From NCBI RefSeq assembly GCF_008973825.1, contig NZ_WCHR01000030.1, positions 1 through 60,533 of the forward strand: 60,533 nt of DNA, read 5' to 3'. This document shows, one piece after another, positions 11,601-20,628 of the stretch. The notes under the pieces were generated by a model, which was not told where the DNA came from, did no database searches, and saw only the letters and a program-made list of their open reading frames with translations. The stretch comes from Gemmobacter serpentinus (GTDB lineage: Bacteria; Pseudomonadota; Alphaproteobacteria; Rhodobacterales; Rhodobacteraceae). Numbering within the stretch: the first letter of the stretch is position 1; every line of letters starts with the position of its first letter. The translations under genes were made by a program, and so were the position numbers.

Positions 11601-14600
11601 GGCCATCGCCCTTTGGCCCGATGCCCCCGCCGCAATATCGGGGACGAAACAGCTCAGCTTTGCCGAGCTTGACCTGCAATCTGCGGCGCTTGCCGCCGCC
11701 TTGCAACAGCAGGGCGCGCAGGCGGGCGACCGCATCGGCCTGTCGCTGCGCCCCGGCCTGCCGCTTTTGGTCGGGCTGCTGGCGATCCTGCGGCTGGGGG
11801 CTGCCTATGTGCCGCTGGATCCCGATTATCCGCCCGCCCGTCGCAATTTCATGGTGCAGGACGCGGGCCTGCGTCTGGTGATCGCGACCGATGCCGAGGA
11901 TCTGCCCGAAGGTTTGCGCATCGTGCAGCCTTTGGGACATCCGTCGCAACCGGGCCCGCAGCCCTGGCCCGCCGAGAGGCCGGAGGCCATCGCCTATGTC
12001 ATCTATACCTCTGGCTCGACCGGGCAGCCCAAGGGCGTTTGCGTCAACCACCATTCGCTGGCCAATTATCTGGACCATGTCGCCGCCAGCTATTTCGCCC
12101 CCTTCCCGTTGCAAGGCGCGGTTGTCAGCACCTCGCTGAATTTCGACGCGACGGTGACGAGCCTGCTTGGCCCGCTTTGTCAGGGCCTGCCTGCGATCAT
12201 CCTGCCTGCCGCCGATATGGCGGCGCTGACCGATCTGGCGCTTGGGGCCGAGCCGCTTCTGTTCAAGCTGACGCCCTCGCATCTGGTGGCATTCCTGTCC
12301 TACGCAGCGGGGCGCCGCTGCGAGACCGCGCATTTGTTGGTGGTGGGGGGCGAGCAATTGCCAACCCATCTGGCGCAATCCGTGCTGGATCTGCTGCCCA
12401 ATGCGCAAATCGTGAATGAATATGGCCCGACCGAGGCCACGGTTGGCTGCATCACCGCCTGGGCCAGCCGGATGGCGGGCGTGCCCGATTGGCGCGGCGC
12501 CATGGTGATCGGGCGCCCGATGCAAGGGGCCGAGATCCGCTTGCTGCACCCCGATGGGCGCGAGGCCGCGCCGGGTGAGGAAGGCGAAATCGTCATCCGT
12601 GGCGTTTGCGTCACGCAGGGCTACCTCAACCGCCCCGATCTGACCGCGAGCCGCTTTGCCCCGCTGGACGGTCATCCCTGCTATCGCACCGGGGATCGCG
12701 CCATGCGCCTGCCAAATGGCGATATGGCCTATCTCGGGCGGTTTGATGATCAGGTCAAGCTGAACGGTTTCCGCATCGAACCCGGCGAGGTGGAGGCGGC
12801 ACTATGCGCCTTGCCTGATGTGCAGGCCGCCGCCGTGATGGTGCATGAGGGGCAGCTTCTGGCCTTCTATACCGGCACGGCTTTGCCCGCCGATCTGCAA
12901 GAGCCGCTTGGCCAAGCCCTGCCTGCGCATATGCGCCCGTCGCGTCTGTTCGCGGTTGCGGCGATGCCGCTGACCCCGAATGGCAAGCTGGACAAGGCAG
13001 CACTGATCGCGGGCCTTGCCGCGCCGATCAGCTCGCCGATCAGCTCTTTGCCCATCAGCGGTTCCAGCGACACCCGTGAACGCTTGAGCGCCCTGTTTAC
13101 GCAGGTTCTGGGCCATGCATTGGAGCCGGAGCAACATTTCTTCGATGCCGGGGCCGGGTCGCTGGCCTTGATGAAGGTCCATGCCCTGGCCCGACAGGAT
13201 CTGGCACCCGATCTGGCCCTGGTTGCGTTCTTCCGCCATCCGACGCTGGTCCAGTTGGCCGACCATATCGATGCACAGCGTCCAGCCCCGATGCCAACCG
13301 CCCCGGCGGTCATGACGTCTGACGACCGCTCGGGTGATATTGCCATCATCGGCATGGCTGCAGGTCTGCCGGGGGCCGAGGATCTGGCAGATCTGTGGCA
13401 GATGATCCGCGAGGGACGTTCGGCCATCCGCCTTGGCCCGGCCAAGGGCCCGGGGCATGTGAATGCCGTCTCGTCGCTGGCGCGACCGCTGGCCTTTGAT
13501 GCGGAGCATTTCCGCATTCCGCCACGCGAAGCCGGGTTGATGGATCCGCAGCAACGCCATCTGTTGATGGGGGCGGTGCAGGCGCTGGATCATGCCGGGC
13601 TGGATGCCGCAGGGCTGCGGATCGGCCTGATCGTTGGCAGCAGCGAAAACACCTATCACCAGACATTGCAGCGCAATGGGGCCGAGGATCTTTCGGCCTA
13701 TGCGCTGGCATTGTTGCAGGAAAAGGACTTTCTGGCCAGCCGCATTGCCCATCTGCTGGATCTGCGGGGGCCGGCATTGACAGTGCAGACCGCCTGTTCC
13801 AGCTCGCTGGTCGCCGTGCATCAAGCCTGTCAGGCGCTGCGTGCCGGCGAGGCCGAGGCCATGCTGGCGGGTGGCTGCAACATATCCTTGACCACGCTGG
13901 AGGGTTATCAGCACCAGCCCGGGCATATCTTCTCGGCCGATGGCCATTGCGCGCCGTTTTCCGCGGCGGCGAATGGCACGGTGCCCGCGAATGGTTGGGG
14001 ACTTGTGGTGCTGCGACCCTTAGCGGCGGCACAGACGGCGGGTGACCGGGTGCTGGCGATCATCAAGGGATCGGCCATCAACAACGATGGCAGCAACAAG
14101 GTGGGCTTCACCGCCCCCTCCGCCACCGGACAGACCGAGGTGATCCGCGCGGCCATGGCGCAGGCGGGGATCGATGCTGACCGGCTGGGCTATGTCGAGA
14201 CGCATGGCACCGCCACAGCCCTTGGCGATCCCATCGAGGTGGAAGCCCTGAGCGATGCCTATGGGCCGGGGCCGCAGGGTGCCATTGCCATCGGCTCGAT
14301 CAAAAGTCAGATCGGCCATATGGGGGCCGGGGCCGGGGTGGCCGGGCTGATCCGGGTGGTTCTGGCCATGCTGCATCAGACTCTGCCGCCGACATTGGGT
14401 TTTGTGGCCCCCAGCCCCGCGATCGACTTTGCCCGCCTGGCGCTGCGCGTGCAGGGCAGCGCCGCGCCCTGGCCGCAAGATCGGCCCTATGCGGGTGTGT
14501 CCAGCTTTGGCATGGGCGGCACCAATGCGCATCTGGTGCTGTCACCTGCCCCGGATACTGCGGCCCCCGCTCCGACCGGCGCGCAGGTGCTGGTCCTGCA

Positions 14601-17076
14601 TGGGCGCACGGCAGCGCTGGTGCGGGCGCAGGCGCAGGCCCTTGCATTGCGGCTGGAACAGGGGTCCAGCCTGCCCGGTCTGGCCGCCGCCTGCCTGCGC
14701 GGGGCGCGCGACAGCGCCTTCCGCGCGGCGATCTGCTGCACCAATGTCGAAGACGCCATCGCCCTGCTGCATGGGGTGCAGCCGGTCAGCCCCGCATCTC
14801 AGGACGGGCCTATGCCGCAAGGTGCCCGGGCCGTCGCCGATGCCTGGTTGAACGGGCTTTCCGCCCGCCATCTGCCACGCCCGGAGGTGCCTGCCGCCTG
14901 GGATCTGCCGCCGCGCGCCTTTGAGCTGACGGATCATCTGCATCCCGCAGCCCTGCCCGGTGCCATAGCGACGGCCATGCCGGTGGCCACGTCGCGCCGT
15001 CTGCCCTGGTCCGACTGGTTCCAGACGCCGGTCTGGCAGCGGGTGCCAGCAGCCCCCGCAGCGCCCACCAGCCAAGCCGGTCTGGTGCTGGATGTCGATG
15101 ACAATTGGCCCGAAACCCTGCTCCCGCTGCTGCGCGACAAGGGGGCAGCACTGGCCCGCGTTGGTCAAAGCCTGACGCTGCGCGCCAGGCCTGATGCGGA
15201 TGGCCAGTTGCCCCCGGATCTGGCGATGCTGTCGGGCTTTCTGCGCGCGGTCGCGGCAGAGCTGCCGGGGCTCGCGCTGCGGCTGGTGGCGACAGATGCC
15301 GCGACGCCCCTGCCTGCCCTGCAGGGCAGCGGCTTTGCGCATTACCTGCATCAGCGAGGCAAGCTATGGCAGGCAGGTCACAGCGCCGCCGCCCCCACCC
15401 CCGAAAGCGGGCTGGCGATCCGGCCCGGCTGTTACCTGATCACCGGAGGCAGCGGGGGCATCGCACAATCATTGGCGCGCGGATTGCTGCAAACCCCCGG
15501 CACCGAGGTCATTCTGGCATCGCGCAGCGGGCGGGCCCTGCCCGGCACCACGGGCCTTGCGCTTGACATCACAGATGCGGCGGCGGTGGCCGCATTCGCC
15601 CGCGAACGGAACGGCCAGCCGCTGGCAGGGGTGATCCATGCCGCAGGGCTGCCCGGCGGCGGGGCGGTGCAGCTGATGACGCCTGCGGCACTGGCCGCAA
15701 CCCTGGCCCCCAAACGCCAGGGGGCCGAGGCGATCATTCAGCACCTTGCGCCCTTGACCCAGGATTTCATCCTGTTCTGCTCGTCTCTTTCCGCAGTGGT
15801 GGGTGTGGCGGGTCAGGCCGATTATGCCGCCGCCAATGCCTGGCTTGACGCCCGGGCCGAGGATTGGTCAGCCGCCAGCGGCCCGCGCCTGCTTTCGGTG
15901 AACTGGCCCGCATGGCGCGGGATCGGCATGTCGGGCAAGCTGATGCAGGGCAGCGGCAAGATGGCCGATCTGGCCCGCGCGCTCGATGAGGGCGCGCTGT
16001 CCGAGGCAGAGGGTTGGCAGGTTTTCCAGCACGCGCTTCGGCTCGGGCTGCCGCAGCTCATCGTGTCGCCTTTGCCGTTGGCCCGCCTGCAATCGGCCCC
16101 CGCCGATGCCGCGCCCACCGTTGCGGCCCCGGAAAGTGAGGCCCTTGATATTGCCGATGTCTTCGCCCGCTTCCTTGGGCTGGATGGGATCGACCCCGAG
16201 GTATCGTTCTACGATCTGGGGGGAGATTCCCTGCTGGGCCTTGATGTGTTGGAGGCATTGGCGAACCAGGGGCATGATCTGCCCGCCAGCCTGTTATCGG
16301 GGCCATTTTCGGTGAATGTGGTCAGGGCGGCGCTGGCCATCCCGGCGCCGGCACAGGGCCCGGTTGTCCTGCGCAATGGCCTCGGCCCGCCCTTGGTGCT
16401 GATCCATCCGATTGGCGGGGATGTGGTGTCCTATCGTGCGCTTGCATCGCAGGTGGCGCCTGGCCGCCCGGTTCTGGCCATCGAGGATGCGGTTCTTGCC
16501 GATCCCGACGCGCCGGACCTTGATATCGACAGCCGCGCCCGCGCCTATCTGCAACAGGTGGAGGGGCGGTTTTCGCTGGCGGGCTGGTCCTTTGGCGGGC
16601 TGGTCGCCTTTGCAATGGCCCGCATCGCCCCCGATCGCGTGCTGGATCTGACGCTGATCGACCCGCCCGCACCGCAAGGGCGCGGCCCCGTTGACCCGCG
16701 ACAGGCCGAGGCCGATTTTCTGGCCGAGATCACCCATCGCAAGCATCTGGGTCTGCTGCCCGAGGATCTGTCTGGCGACGCACCCGCCGCCAACCCCTAT
16801 CTGGCTCGGCTGTTGCGGGCATTTGCGCGCAACAGTCAGGCGATGGCGCGCTGGCAACCGCAGCCCCTGCCCCAATCCGCTCCGCCCACCTGCCTGATCC
16901 TGGCCGACGGTCAGGGCGAGGTCGCGCAGCGACAGGCCGATTGGCTGCATCTGGTGCCCAAGGCCCGCACCCTTCGCCTCGCCGGAGATCATTTCTCGAT
17001 CCTGCAACCGCCTGAGGTGGGCGCCCTGACCGATGCGATCAACAGCCTGCACCCGATGCCGGAGGTCACCAGATGA
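8695..17076 (+). CDS. Hybrid NRPS-PKS: A-T-C-A(Asn)-T-KS-KR-T-TE
   Basis: 2793 residues, start ATG overlapping the previous stop. Domains: A1 1-480 (TSGTTGLPK near 147; pocket D-A-F-F-L-G-G-T-F, close to the valine code DAFWLGGTFK); T1 (LGGDSL near 504); C (HHIVVDG near 674); A2 960-1440 (TSGSTGQPKG; pocket D-A-T-K-V-G-E-V-G, asparagine-like); T2 (DAGAGSLAL near 1482); KS 1548-1945 with TACSSS, HGTAT and GHMGAGAG, so Cys-His-His are all present; KR about 2240-2450 with TGGSGGIAQ and a Ser-Tyr-Asn set (SSLSAVVG, ADYAAAN); T3 (DLGGDSL near 2505); TE (GWSFGG near 2630). Starting directly with A-T suggests a loading module. No acyltransferase motif is found between KS and KR; about 290 residues of linker-like sequence lie there. 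The extender must come from an AT acting in trans that is not in this window. Confidence 0.93.
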   Translation: MMTGLLQQFAAQVAKAPDHIAIDEAAAGRLTYRQLDAASDAQARALIAQGLRPGMVVGLRMQRSAALVVAILAVLKAQALYFPLGVAQPATRLAMLLSRAGAAFVLSDADQPALPPGPWAELRNLQDAPEVALPAIDMGQPACLFHTSGTTGLPKLMRIGQPGILRMAQAPDYVTITAQDRIALLANPAFDALNFEIWAALLNGATLVPFGRDAGLDPDLLAVGLGARRVTGAFFTTSLFHLLAELRPDCLLGLDWAVLGGEAASAAHIHRLFAAQPGSALVLTNGYGPTECTTFAVAHRMTAADWARADHPALVPIGQPLRDTPVLVVMPDTLVPVASGEWGELLIGGSGLAEGYLDQPDETAAKFVQLDGRRYYRSGDLARWHEGVLHCGGRLDQQVKIRGHRIELAEIETRLLAHPQVNQAAAALQHGRLCAFVVAEPGLTAADLRRDLAISLPDYMLPQSLTFLARLPLTANGKLDRRALITAETRLWEGEIPPGQSLLQLGGDSLIAARLVTEWRARGLQVSLSELLSARPLADLLQDAQGNRQAVSEATLPPPRQTYPAASEQRRLWLAQEMQPASTAYSIPLRFDFETAPDQAAMQRALTTLFARHAVLRARFAEVDGALQVQINPPRPLALEHPESEAAFFGQAFDLASGCLLRAGVIGSRLLVLVHHIVVDGAALNILLADLAALYDGQDLPPAPDYSGYPLLQAAVYGSPAYQGRRLDRQRSLGAAPDRNTPALHLPAPMAGRLRHVLLPPAVLTALQDLARSRGQSLFSLLLAAYALTLARAGHGPRLSIGLPVGLRPPGYEAVVGMFVNTQICRLDLDPGLRPEDVLTRVDAEVQAMRQGHDVAYDHLVADLRAAGQHGAPFETMFVLENTDYHLPGLAARFVAPEKVDPRFPLTLFATVTEAGLSCQIEHDLALFDPAAVDRIETLFTQTARALATGLPDLAQLEDPPGLMARIGRAIALWPDAPAAISGTKQLSFAELDLQSAALAAALQQQGAQAGDRIGLSLRPGLPLLVGLLAILRLGAAYVPLDPDYPPARRNFMVQDAGLRLVIATDAEDLPEGLRIVQPLGHPSQPGPQPWPAERPEAIAYVIYTSGSTGQPKGVCVNHHSLANYLDHVAASYFAPFPLQGAVVSTSLNFDATVTSLLGPLCQGLPAIILPAADMAALTDLALGAEPLLFKLTPSHLVAFLSYAAGRRCETAHLLVVGGEQLPTHLAQSVLDLLPNAQIVNEYGPTEATVGCITAWASRMAGVPDWRGAMVIGRPMQGAEIRLLHPDGREAAPGEEGEIVIRGVCVTQGYLNRPDLTASRFAPLDGHPCYRTGDRAMRLPNGDMAYLGRFDDQVKLNGFRIEPGEVEAALCALPDVQAAAVMVHEGQLLAFYTGTALPADLQEPLGQALPAHMRPSRLFAVAAMPLTPNGKLDKAALIAGLAAPISSPISSLPISGSSDTRERLSALFTQVLGHALEPEQHFFDAGAGSLALMKVHALARQDLAPDLALVAFFRHPTLVQLADHIDAQRPAPMPTAPAVMTSDDRSGDIAIIGMAAGLPGAEDLADLWQMIREGRSAIRLGPAKGPGHVNAVSSLARPLAFDAEHFRIPPREAGLMDPQQRHLLMGAVQALDHAGLDAAGLRIGLIVGSSENTYHQTLQRNGAEDLSAYALALLQEKDFLASRIAHLLDLRGPALTVQTACSSSLVAVHQACQALRAGEAEAMLAGGCNISLTTLEGYQHQPGHIFSADGHCAPFSAAANGTVPANGWGLVVLRPLAAAQTAGDRVLAIIKGSAINNDGSNKVGFTAPSATGQTEVIRAAMAQAGIDADRLGYVETHGTATALGDPIEVEALSDAYGPGPQGAIAIGSIKSQIGHMGAGAGVAGLIRVVLAMLHQTLPPTLGFVAPSPAIDFARLALRVQGSAAPWPQDRPYAGVSSFGMGGTNAHLVLSPAPDTAAPAPTGAQVLVLHGRTAALVRAQAQALALRLEQGSSLPGLAAACLRGARDSAFRAAICCTNVEDAIALLHGVQPVSPASQDGPMPQGARAVADAWLNGLSARHLPRPEVPAAWDLPPRAFELTDHLHPAALPGAIATAMPVATSRRLPWSDWFQTPVWQRVPAAPAAPTSQAGLVLDVDDNWPETLLPLLRDKGAALARVGQSLTLRARPDADGQLPPDLAMLSGFLRAVAAELPGLALRLVATDAATPLPALQGSGFAHYLHQRGKLWQAGHSAAAPTPESGLAIRPGCYLITGGSGGIAQSLARGLLQTPGTEVILASRSGRALPGTTGLALDITDAAAVAAFARERNGQPLAGVIHAAGLPGGGAVQLMTPAALAATLAPKRQGAEAIIQHLAPLTQDFILFCSSLSAVVGVAGQADYAAANAWLDARAEDWSAASGPRLLSVNWPAWRGIGMSGKLMQGSGKMADLARALDEGALSEAEGWQVFQHALRLGLPQLIVSPLPLARLQSAPADAAPTVAAPESEALDIADVFARFLGLDGIDPEVSFYDLGGDSLLGLDVLEALANQGHDLPASLLSGPFSVNVVRAALAIPAPAQGPVVLRNGLGPPLVLIHPIGGDVVSYRALASQVAPGRPVLAIEDAVLADPDAPDLDIDSRARAYLQQVEGRFSLAGWSFGGLVAFAMARIAPDRVLDLTLIDPPAPQGRGPVDPRQAEADFLAEITHRKHLGLLPEDLSGDAPAANPYLARLLRAFARNSQAMARWQPQPLPQSAPPTCLILADGQGEVAQRQADWLHLVPKARTLRLAGDHFSILQPPEVGALTDAINSLHPMPEVTR

Positions 17077-18353
17077 GCGACAGCCACGACCTGTTCAATG
17101 CCAGCGCGCAGATGGATGCCGCCGAAATCGACCGGATCAACCGCGATTTCTATGGCCGCTTCAATTATCCATGGTTGCCGATGGTGTTGCCGCAGATTGG
17201 TGACCCCGGCTTTTTGCCGCGCTTCATCGCGCAGGAACTGGGCGACTTCAGCGGCACGCGCATCCCCTCTGATGGCCGGATCTGGGTGGCGGGCTGTGGC
17301 ACCAATCAGGCGGTGCTGACTGCGTTGCGCTTTCCCGGTGCGCAGGTTCTGGGCACCGATGTTTCGACCCGGTCGCTGGAGGTGGCGCGCAACACCGCCG
17401 ATCAGCTGGGCCTCAAGAACCTGACGCTGGAGGAGGCAAGCCTGAACGATCCCCGTCACGAGGCTTGCTTTGATCATGTGATCTGCACCGGCGTCATTCA
17501 TCACAATGCCGACCCCGAACGCCCGCTGGCCACGCTGGCCCGCGCGCTGAAACCGCAGGGCGTGATGGAGTTGATGGTCTATAATTTCTACCATCGCCAG
17601 CACACCACGGCCTATCAAAAGGCCATACGGCTGCTGTCTGGCGCGCGTGGTCATCAGGGCCTGCTGGAGTCCGAGCTGGCCATGACCCGTGATCTGATCG
17701 CCGATGGCCGCCTGCCCGGCAGCATGACCGGCTTTCTTGCGGCCCAGCGCGACCTGCCGGAACCTGCGGTGGCGGATTCCCTGCTGCAACCTGTGGAATA
17801 CAGCTACACCGTGCAAAGCCTTGCCGCGATGTGCGCGCGTGCGGGGCTGCAGATCCTGCAACCTTGCGTGAACCAGTTCGACAAATTGTCCGGCCAGTTC
17901 AGCTGGGACCCGCCTCTGCCCGACGGCCCCGTCCGTGAGGCCTTTGACGCGCTGGAGGATCTGCCGCGCTGGCAGGTCGCCAATCTGCTGATGCAGGAAG
18001 CCTCGCCCATGCTGTGGTTCTATGTCCAGCGGCAGGGCCCGCGACGCAGCCGCCCCGAAATTGACGCGGCCTTTCTGGATCAACGGTTCCGCCCCGCCAT
18101 GACACCTGTCCGCAGCTTCGTGCTGGGCGCAGATCAACGCTATTCCGACAGTGGCAGGGCTAGCCAATGGCCGGTGCCTGCCCTGCCCGCCGATCCGCTG
18201 GCGCGCGCGGTCCATGCGGCCTGTGATGGCACAACGCCCCTGCGCACCATCCTTGACCGGCTGTCGCCCGCCCCGGATCGCAGCCCGGCCGGTGTCACCC
18301 GGCTGCGGCAGATGTTGACGACACCGGCCTTCCCCTATCTGGTGGCGGCATGA
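17073..18353 (+). CDS. SAM-dependent methyltransferase of the NRPS-PKS cluster
   Basis: 426 residues. The class I methyltransferase core lies at about 60-200: motif I reads VAGCGTNQAV, followed by an acidic loop (GTDVSTRSLEVA) and a CTGVIHHN motif typical of small-molecule methyltransferases. The remaining 200 or so residues form a C-terminal extension without a motif I recognise. The start ATG overlaps the stop of the hybrid synthetase by four bases, and its own stop overlaps the next start, so it is translated as part of the same operon. A role in N-, O- or C-methylation of the peptide is inferred from position; the target atom cannot be read from sequence. Confidence 0.8.
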   Translation: MSDSHDLFNASAQMDAAEIDRINRDFYGRFNYPWLPMVLPQIGDPGFLPRFIAQELGDFSGTRIPSDGRIWVAGCGTNQAVLTALRFPGAQVLGTDVSTRSLEVARNTADQLGLKNLTLEEASLNDPRHEACFDHVICTGVIHHNADPERPLATLARALKPQGVMELMVYNFYHRQHTTAYQKAIRLLSGARGHQGLLESELAMTRDLIADGRLPGSMTGFLAAQRDLPEPAVADSLLQPVEYSYTVQSLAAMCARAGLQILQPCVNQFDKLSGQFSWDPPLPDGPVREAFDALEDLPRWQVANLLMQEASPMLWFYVQRQGPRRSRPEIDAAFLDQRFRPAMTPVRSFVLGADQRYSDSGRASQWPVPALPADPLARAVHAACDGTTPLRTILDRLSPAPDRSPAGVTRLRQMLTTPAFPYLVAA

Positions 18354-19036
18354 TCCTGTTTCCGCTGCTGACTGAAAACCCGTTTGGCCTGCCTGGCCTG
18401 TTCTGGCGCGAAGGGCGGTTTCAACCCGGCCCGCTTGCCACGCCCCTCTCTGGTCAGGCACCCGAACTGCTGTATCTGGGCGACCCGCTGGGACCGGCGC
18501 GCGCGACGCTGCCCGAGGCATTGCACAGTGCCGTGCCCAAACGTCAAAGCGAATATCTGGCGGGACGGATCTGTGCCGCACTTGCCCTGCGCGCCGCAGG
18601 CCTGCCCGAAGTGCTGGGCCTTCAGGGACGGGCGCCGGTCTGGCCTGCGGGTGCCGCCGGATCGATCAGCCATAGCGACAGCCGTGTGGTGGCGGCGGTC
18701 AGCCGCGATCATGCCGCCCTTGGCGTGGATTGCGAAACCATCATGCCCGAAGATCAGGCCCGCACCCTGACCGGGATGATCATGACACCGGCCGAAACCG
18801 CGCTGCGCCCCGAGACGATCGGGCTTGCTGCCTTCCTCACCTTGGTCTTTTCGGCCAAGGAGGCGCTTTACAAGGCCATATCGGCCCGCCATGCGCGGAT
18901 GCTGGAATTTCACGATGTGCTGTTGACCGGCATCGCCGGTGACCGCCTGCATATGGCGCAGGGCAAGCAGGACTTTCAGGCCCGGTTTCAACTGGACCGG
19001 ACCGAGGTTCTGACGCTGGTTCTGGTGCAATCATGA
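18350..19036 (+). CDS. 4'-phosphopantetheinyl transferase, EntD type
   Basis: 228 residues, the usual size of EntD/Sfp-like enzymes. It shows the two Mg/CoA-binding signatures: GVDCETI near 124 and FSAKEALYKA near 165. Upstream it has the conserved GSISHSD patch and the R-A-P-V-W substrate loop. It would convert the apo T domains of the neighbouring megasynthases to their holo forms using coenzyme A. Stop and start overlap the neighbours by four bases on both sides, which places it firmly inside the NRPS operon. Confidence 0.9.
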   Translation: MILFPLLTENPFGLPGLFWREGRFQPGPLATPLSGQAPELLYLGDPLGPARATLPEALHSAVPKRQSEYLAGRICAALALRAAGLPEVLGLQGRAPVWPAGAAGSISHSDSRVVAAVSRDHAALGVDCETIMPEDQARTLTGMIMTPAETALRPETIGLAAFLTLVFSAKEALYKAISARHARMLEFHDVLLTGIAGDRLHMAQGKQDFQARFQLDRTEVLTLVLVQS

Positions 19037-20628
19037 TGGCCTTGATGACCCATCTGTTCCGTGCCGCGCCCCGGCAGGCGGCCTTGGCGGTCTTTTTGGG
19101 GCTGGCAAGCGGCGGCGCTGCGGCGGCAATGGCTGTCCTGATCAGCCGCGCCCTGCAATCCGAGACACGCAGCGCCAGCCTCGCGCTGTGGTTCTTTGCC
19201 GCCGCCGCCGCGCAAATGGGCCTGCGCATCCTGGCAGAGACCCGGCTGATCGCCATCACCCAGAAGGTGGTTCTGGATCTGCGCCTGTCGCTGGGGCAGC
19301 GCCTGCTGGCCACGCCGCAATTGCGGCTTCAGCAGATCGGGCGGCAGCCGCTGCTGACCATTCTGACCCGCGATATCGATGCCTTTGCAGGCTCGGTGCA
19401 GCTGATCCCGCTGATCCTTGGCAACGCGCTGCTGACCATCGGCTGCTTCGCTTATCTGGCGCAACAGGATCTGGGGATCTTTCTCTGGGTTCTGGCCAGC
19501 CTGATCCTTGGCGCCACCGGCTTTCGTCTGGCGGAACGCAAACCCTTGCAACGCCTGGCTCAACTGCGCGGCCATATTGACGAGCTTTATATCCATCAGC
19601 GCGCCCTGATCGAGGGCAGCAAGGAATTGCAGCTTAATCATCAGCGGGGCGCGCAATTCCTTGGTCGTATTCTCAGCCCTGCGGCCAATGCCGTGGCGCG
19701 CGAATATGTGGGAGCGATGTCGTCCTATGTCTGGGTGACCAATATCGGCAACAGCCTGTTTTATCTGGTGATCGGGCTGGTGCTGTTCGGCCCGACCGGG
19801 CTGCCCGGGCCGGAAACCCTGTCGGTCGTGCTGATCCTGCTATATCTGGTGCGCCCGGTTGCCGAGATTCTGATCTGCCTGCCGCCCCTGCGGCAATCCG
19901 CCGTGGCCCTTGCCCGCATCTCGCAACTGTCCAGCGATCTGCCCGGCGGCACCGCCGCCGCGCCCGAGCCGATGCACCCCGAAGTGATCTCTTTGCAAGG
20001 CGTGACGCATAGCTACCGTTCCGAGGCCGAAGACGGTGTCTTTACCCTCGGGCCGGTGGATCTGACGGTGCGGCGCGGCGAGATCTTGTTCCTGCTGGGC
20101 GGCAATGGCAGCGGCAAATCCACGCTGGCCATGCTGCTATGCGGGCTTTACGCCCCCGATCAGGGCCAGATCATCGTGGATGGCACCCCCCTGCCCGATG
20201 CCGCCCGCCCGGCCTATCGTCAGGCGTTTTCTGCCGTCTTTTCCGATTTTCATCTGTTCGCGCAATTGCCCGGGCGGGACGATCCGGGGATGGAACAGCG
20301 TGCCACCCATTTCCTGCAACGCTTCAAGATGGCACATAAGGTGCGGGTGGAGCACGGCAGCCTCTCGACCACCGATTTGTCCACCGGGCAGCGCAAGCGG
20401 CTGGCGCTGGTTGCGGCCTATCTGGAGGACCGGCCCTTCTATCTGTTCGATGAATGGGCCGCAGATCAGGATCCGGCCTTCAAGGCGGTGTTCTATAACG
20501 ATCTGCTGCCGGAACTGCGCGCGCGCGGCAAGGGCGTCATCGTCATTTCCCATGATGATGCCTATTTCGGTGTTGCGGACCGGGTGATCAAACTTGCCGA
20601 TGGTCAGGTGACAGGAGGCGTCGCATGA
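19033..20628 (+). CDS. Cyclic-peptide-type ABC exporter (fused membrane and ATPase domains)
   Basis: 531 residues. The N-terminal half (about 10-310) contains roughly six hydrophobic segments forming an ABC type 1 exporter domain. The C-terminal half is an ATPase with Walker A GGNGSGKST near 358, the signature LSTGQRKR near 452 and Walker B YLFDEWAADQDP near 472. This one-chain layout and the LSTGQ signature are typical of the PvdE/SyrD group that moves siderophore precursors and cyclic lipopeptides. Export of the cluster product, or of its precursor to the periplasm, is inferred. GTG/ATG overlaps couple it to both neighbours; the second codon ATG is an equally good start. Confidence 0.88.
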   Translation: MMALMTHLFRAAPRQAALAVFLGLASGGAAAAMAVLISRALQSETRSASLALWFFAAAAAQMGLRILAETRLIAITQKVVLDLRLSLGQRLLATPQLRLQQIGRQPLLTILTRDIDAFAGSVQLIPLILGNALLTIGCFAYLAQQDLGIFLWVLASLILGATGFRLAERKPLQRLAQLRGHIDELYIHQRALIEGSKELQLNHQRGAQFLGRILSPAANAVAREYVGAMSSYVWVTNIGNSLFYLVIGLVLFGPTGLPGPETLSVVLILLYLVRPVAEILICLPPLRQSAVALARISQLSSDLPGGTAAAPEPMHPEVISLQGVTHSYRSEAEDGVFTLGPVDLTVRRGEILFLLGGNGSGKSTLAMLLCGLYAPDQGQIIVDGTPLPDAARPAYRQAFSAVFSDFHLFAQLPGRDDPGMEQRATHFLQRFKMAHKVRVEHGSLSTTDLSTGQRKRLALVAAYLEDRPFYLFDEWAADQDPAFKAVFYNDLLPELRARGKGVIVISHDDAYFGVADRVIKLADGQVTGGVA

